Shown here piece by piece: positions 61,266-64,000 of a stretch of 64,000 nt of DNA. Under the pieces are notes generated by a model. The model saw only the letters and a list, made by a program, of their open reading frames with translations, was not told the DNA's origin and did not search any database. The first letter of the stretch is position 1; each line of letters opens with the position of its first letter. Location of the stretch: assembly GCA_006386115.1 (NCBI GenBank), contig VFIW01000092.1:235890-299889 (forward strand), in the 5' to 3' direction. A program made the translations under genes and the position numbers. The stretch is from Globisporangium splendens (lineage: Eukaryota; Oomycota; Peronosporomycetes; Pythiales; Pythiaceae).

Positions 61266-64000
61266 ATGGTGAAGGCTTCGCTGCGAGAGTCAACGCCGCT
61301 GCTGTACGGCACTGGCGAAGCGCAAGTGCAGGACACCGGCGTGCGGTCGGCTGCCTCGCGATCACAAGCACGTAGTTGGAAGATCGCCGTTGCGAGCGCG
61401 GCGCTGCTGTGCGCGGGTGCGCTGGTGAGCACCAAGTGGAACGCGTCGTCGCCGGTCTCGCTGGATCACGTCATGAGCAGTTCGCAAGTGAGCTTGAGCA
61501 AAGAGTCCACGAAAGCAGGTGTCAAAGTGGTCGAAGCCGATCTGGCGACGGCTGATTTCTTCAAGACGCTGGAATTGTTCAAAAACCCGAACGCTGATCC
61601 GTGCGTCGATTTCTACGAATACGCGTGTGGTGGCTGGCTTGCGCAGAACAAAATTCCCGCGGATCGCCCAGAAATCGATTCGGCGTTCTACGCTGTAGGT
61701 GAAGAGAACAAGAAGATCATCGCCAAGATCATCGACTCGAAGCCGCCAGTCATCTCGGAGTTCTACACGTCGTGCTTGAATATCGAGGAGGTCAATAACG
61801 AAGCCGTGGCGTACGTCGCCAAGATCATCGACTCGATCCACCAAGTCAACACCACCGTGGGACTGCTCTCATACGCTGGTGAGCTGGACCAGTCGTACGG
61901 CATCAGCTCGTTCGTCTCGGTCGGTGTCGGCGCTGACCCGAAAGATCCATCGACGAACCTGCTTCAACTCGCTCAGGGCGGTCTCACGTTGCCATCGCGT
62001 GAGTACTACCTGGAGGCAGCGAAGAAGGACGCGTACTCGGCTCTCTTCGCCAAGTACGTGGCGGATCTGTTCGCGGTGGACGGTCTCGAGAAGCACAACG
62101 TGACCGAGTACGTCAGCGCAGTTTTCGAGACGGAGACCAAGTTTGCGGAGATCTCGTTAACGAACGCCGAGCTCCGCGATCCGTGGACGACGAACAATGC
62201 GTTCACGTTCACGAGCATTGAAGCCAAGTACCCTTTCCTGGCGGCGTACCTGGACGGAGTCAACAAGCAGGAGCCATTCCCAAAGACCCACGCGATCATC
62301 GCGACGCCAGCGTTCTTCGCGGCCCAGAATGACATCTTCCAGTCGATCGACATCCAAACACTGAAGCAGTACCTGAGTTTCCATGTGATCGACTCGTTCG
62401 GTTCCATTTTGGGTGAGTACTTCCGCCGTATCAGCCACGACTTTCACGGAGCGGTCAATGGCGCTGGTTCTCTGTCTACTCGCGAGAAGTACTGCGTTGA
62501 CACGACCACGTCGTACCTGGGAGCGTTCTTGGGCGAGTACTACATGGAGGAAGTGTTTGGTCCGGACGCCAAGAACTCGGCAAAGGAGTTGGTGCAGGAG
62601 ATCGAGTCGTCGATGAAGAAGCTGCTGAAGACGGAGGAGTGGCTCGATAAGATCACGTACGAGGCTGCCGTGGCCAAGTTGGAGCAGGTGAAGAACTACA
62701 TCGGTGGTCCGGATGAGGTGCCTGACCTCCCATTCCAGCTGAGTGCGGACAATTTCTTCGACAACGTCGTGTCGTTGCTGCAGCTGAGTGCGTCGGAGAT
62801 GATCCAGAGCATCGGTGAGCCAGTGGATGCGACCAAGTGGGACATGTTCGCGTCGACTGTGAACGCGTACTACGACCCGAGTGCCAACAAGATGGTGTTC
62901 CCGGCGGCAATTCTGCAGCCTCCGTTCTACAGCGCGGACAGGTACCCTGCGGCAGCCAACTACGCTCGCATCGGTATGGTGATGGGTCACGAGTTGTCGC
63001 ACGGATTTGACGACCAAGGCCGCAACTACGATGGCAATGGCACGCTGCGAAAGTGGTGGACGACGTCGGTGTCGGACGACTTCACGTCTCGTGCGCAGTG
63101 CTTGTCGGGTCAGTACTCGTCGTTCCCGGTTGTGACGGAGGACGGCGTGCTGCTGGGCAACGTGAACGGTGACTTGACTCTGGGCGAGAACATCGCTGAC
63201 AATGGTGGGATCCATCTCGCGTACCAAGCGTATAAGCTGTCGCAGCAAGACGAGAGCTCGACGGTGGTTGCGCCAAAGCCAAAGGGCGAGGACAAGTCTG
63301 ACGATGGTGACGATAAGAAGAAAGGAAAGGATGTGAAGAAGGACGACGAAGGCGAGAAGGTGAAGAAGTCCAAGAAGGAAGGCGACGATGAGAAGGAGGC
63401 TGATGATGACAAGAAGGAGAAGGACGACGACAAGTCGAAGAGCAAGAAGTCTAAGAAGGAGGACGAAGACGACGACAAGAAATCGAAGAAGTCGAAGAAG
63501 GATGACGAGAAGGATGAGGCTGACGATGACAAAGAATCCAAACACAAGAAGTCCAAGAAGGACGACGAAAAGGACGATGAAGATGACGACAAGAAATCTA
63601 AGCATCACAAGTCCAAAGAGGATGACGAAGATGGCAAGAAATCTAAACGCAAGAAGTCGAAGAAGGATGACGACGACGAAGATGACAAGAAGTCTAAGCA
63701 CCACAAATCCAAAGAGGATGGAGATGAGGACGATGACAGGAAGTCTAAGCACCACAAATCCATGAAGGATGAAGATGACAAGAAGTCTAAGCATCACAAG
63801 TCAAAGAAGCATGACGACGATGATGAGGATGACAAGAAGTCCAAGCATCACAAGAAGTCCAAGATGGGCGACGACGACGACGAGGAGGAGAACAGCGACA
63901 AGAAGTCCAAGAAGCATCTTCGTCGCGTGTTCGCTTTTGAGCCACTTCAAATGGCAAAAAAGAACTCAATCAAGGCTGCTGCCGCTGACGGCAGTGAACT
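61266..64000 (+). CDS. M13 (neprilysin-type) metallopeptidase with a charged insertion, 3' open
   Basis: ATG 61266 (MVKASLRESTPLLYG), frame open to the window end. A single TM (residues about 39-57, WKIAVASAALLCAGALVS) makes it a type II membrane protein. The M13 N-terminal domain follows (PNADPCVDFYEYACGGWL). The catalytic site is GMVMGHELSHGFDDQGRNYD, with Ser for the common Thr in HExxH, and LTLGENIADNGGIHLAYQAY, which supplies the third zinc ligand. Directly after this, from about 63260 to 63930, an insertion of about 220 residues of Lys/Asp/Glu/Ser/His (DDKKSKHHKSK-like units) interrupts the catalytic domain before its normal C-terminal part (VWC...), which lies beyond the window. M13 enzymes cut extracellular peptides. 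Confidence 0.9.
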   Translation, partial: MVKASLRESTPLLYGTGEAQVQDTGVRSAASRSQARSWKIAVASAALLCAGALVSTKWNASSPVSLDHVMSSSQVSLSKESTKAGVKVVEADLATADFFKTLELFKNPNADPCVDFYEYACGGWLAQNKIPADRPEIDSAFYAVGEENKKIIAKIIDSKPPVISEFYTSCLNIEEVNNEAVAYVAKIIDSIHQVNTTVGLLSYAGELDQSYGISSFVSVGVGADPKDPSTNLLQLAQGGLTLPSREYYLEAAKKDAYSALFAKYVADLFAVDGLEKHNVTEYVSAVFETETKFAEISLTNAELRDPWTTNNAFTFTSIEAKYPFLAAYLDGVNKQEPFPKTHAIIATPAFFAAQNDIFQSIDIQTLKQYLSFHVIDSFGSILGEYFRRISHDFHGAVNGAGSLSTREKYCVDTTTSYLGAFLGEYYMEEVFGPDAKNSAKELVQEIESSMKKLLKTEEWLDKITYEAAVAKLEQVKNYIGGPDEVPDLPFQLSADNFFDNVVSLLQLSASEMIQSIGEPVDATKWDMFASTVNAYYDPSANKMVFPAAILQPPFYSADRYPAAANYARIGMVMGHELSHGFDDQGRNYDGNGTLRKWWTTSVSDDFTSRAQCLSGQYSSFPVVTEDGVLLGNVNGDLTLGENIADNGGIHLAYQAYKLSQQDESSTVVAPKPKGEDKSDDGDDKKKGKDVKKDDEGEKVKKSKKEGDDEKEADDDKKEKDDDKSKSKKSKKEDEDDDKKSKKSKKDDEKDEADDDKESKHKKSKKDDEKDDEDDDKKSKHHKSKEDDEDGKKSKRKKSKKDDDDEDDKKSKHHKSKEDGDEDDDRKSKHHKSMKDEDDKKSKHHKSKKHDDDDEDDKKSKHHKKSKMGDDDDEEENSDKKSKKHLRRVFAFEPLQMAKKNSIKAAAADGSE

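Noticed and set aside
62157..63797. 546-codon minus-strand ORF opposite the M13 peptidase
   Set aside because: It mirrors the Lys/Asp-rich repeat and strongly biased codons of the sense gene; its Leu/Val-rich composition is the expected shadow, and it has no domain. Unlike the chromovirus antisense ORF, no part lies outside a sense gene.

Overview
The window looks like oomycete nuclear DNA, most like the Pythium/Globisporangium type. Supporting signs are dense genes on both strands, short GT-AG introns, a WRKY19-type HGGG zinc-repeat protein, a voltage-channel/adenylyl-cyclase gene, and two Crinkler (CRN) type genes with an LxLYLAK-type N-terminal motif. Two flagellum-associated small proteins (MEIG1-like and EFCAB10-like) fit an organism with zoospores. 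The genus is inferred, not shown.

Layout. 0-20.5 kb is a housekeeping block: a disrupted WW/ankyrin protein, syntaxin-18, the Paf1-complex subunit CDC73, a channel/cyclase gene with an internal deletion, a possible NARG2/ICE2-like protein, the cyclophilin-RRM protein PPIL4, a HAD-like protein and a TBC1D13-type Rab GAP. 20.7-24.2 kb is an accessory island: two head-to-head degraded CRN genes, one split by a 5'-truncated LINE fragment with a clear 15-bp target-site duplication. 25.6-38.2 kb is again housekeeping: WRKY19-like protein, SAC3/GANP, ARS2, heme oxygenase, a tail-anchored TPR protein, MEIG1-like and SNAPC4-like Myb. 39.5-47.1 kb is a nearly complete Ty3/gypsy chromovirus beside a hAT relic. 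48.7-64 kb holds a folate/biopterin transporter, a 4-TM MARVEL-like protein, an LRR protein, EFCAB10-like, ATP23, a peroxisomal-type SDR, a small NPF-motif protein and a 3'-open M13 metallopeptidase with a huge charged insertion.

The most notable signals are in the chromovirus. A 355-codon antisense ORF with a long predicted coiled coil overlaps the 3' end of pol and starts 75 bp inside the 3' LTR, an arrangement resembling the antisense genes of some retroviruses. The gag-protease junction carries a textbook A_AAA_AAC slippery heptamer, a 9-nt spacer and a stem-loop/pseudoknot. Other genes show indels or in-frame stops (WW/ankyrin, channel/cyclase, TBC1D13, both CRNs). Some may be assembly errors, but the 4-nt tandem duplication, the LINE insertion and the large cyclase deletion are not typical of homopolymer errors.

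RNA-related genes recur (CDC73, SAC3, ARS2, SNAPC4, PPIL4), but nothing shows that they are co-regulated. Several pairs are divergent across 140-320 bp and probably share promoters: STX18/CDC73, NARG2-like/PPIL4, heme oxygenase/TPR and ATP23/SDR. No tRNA, rRNA or CRISPR feature was found.
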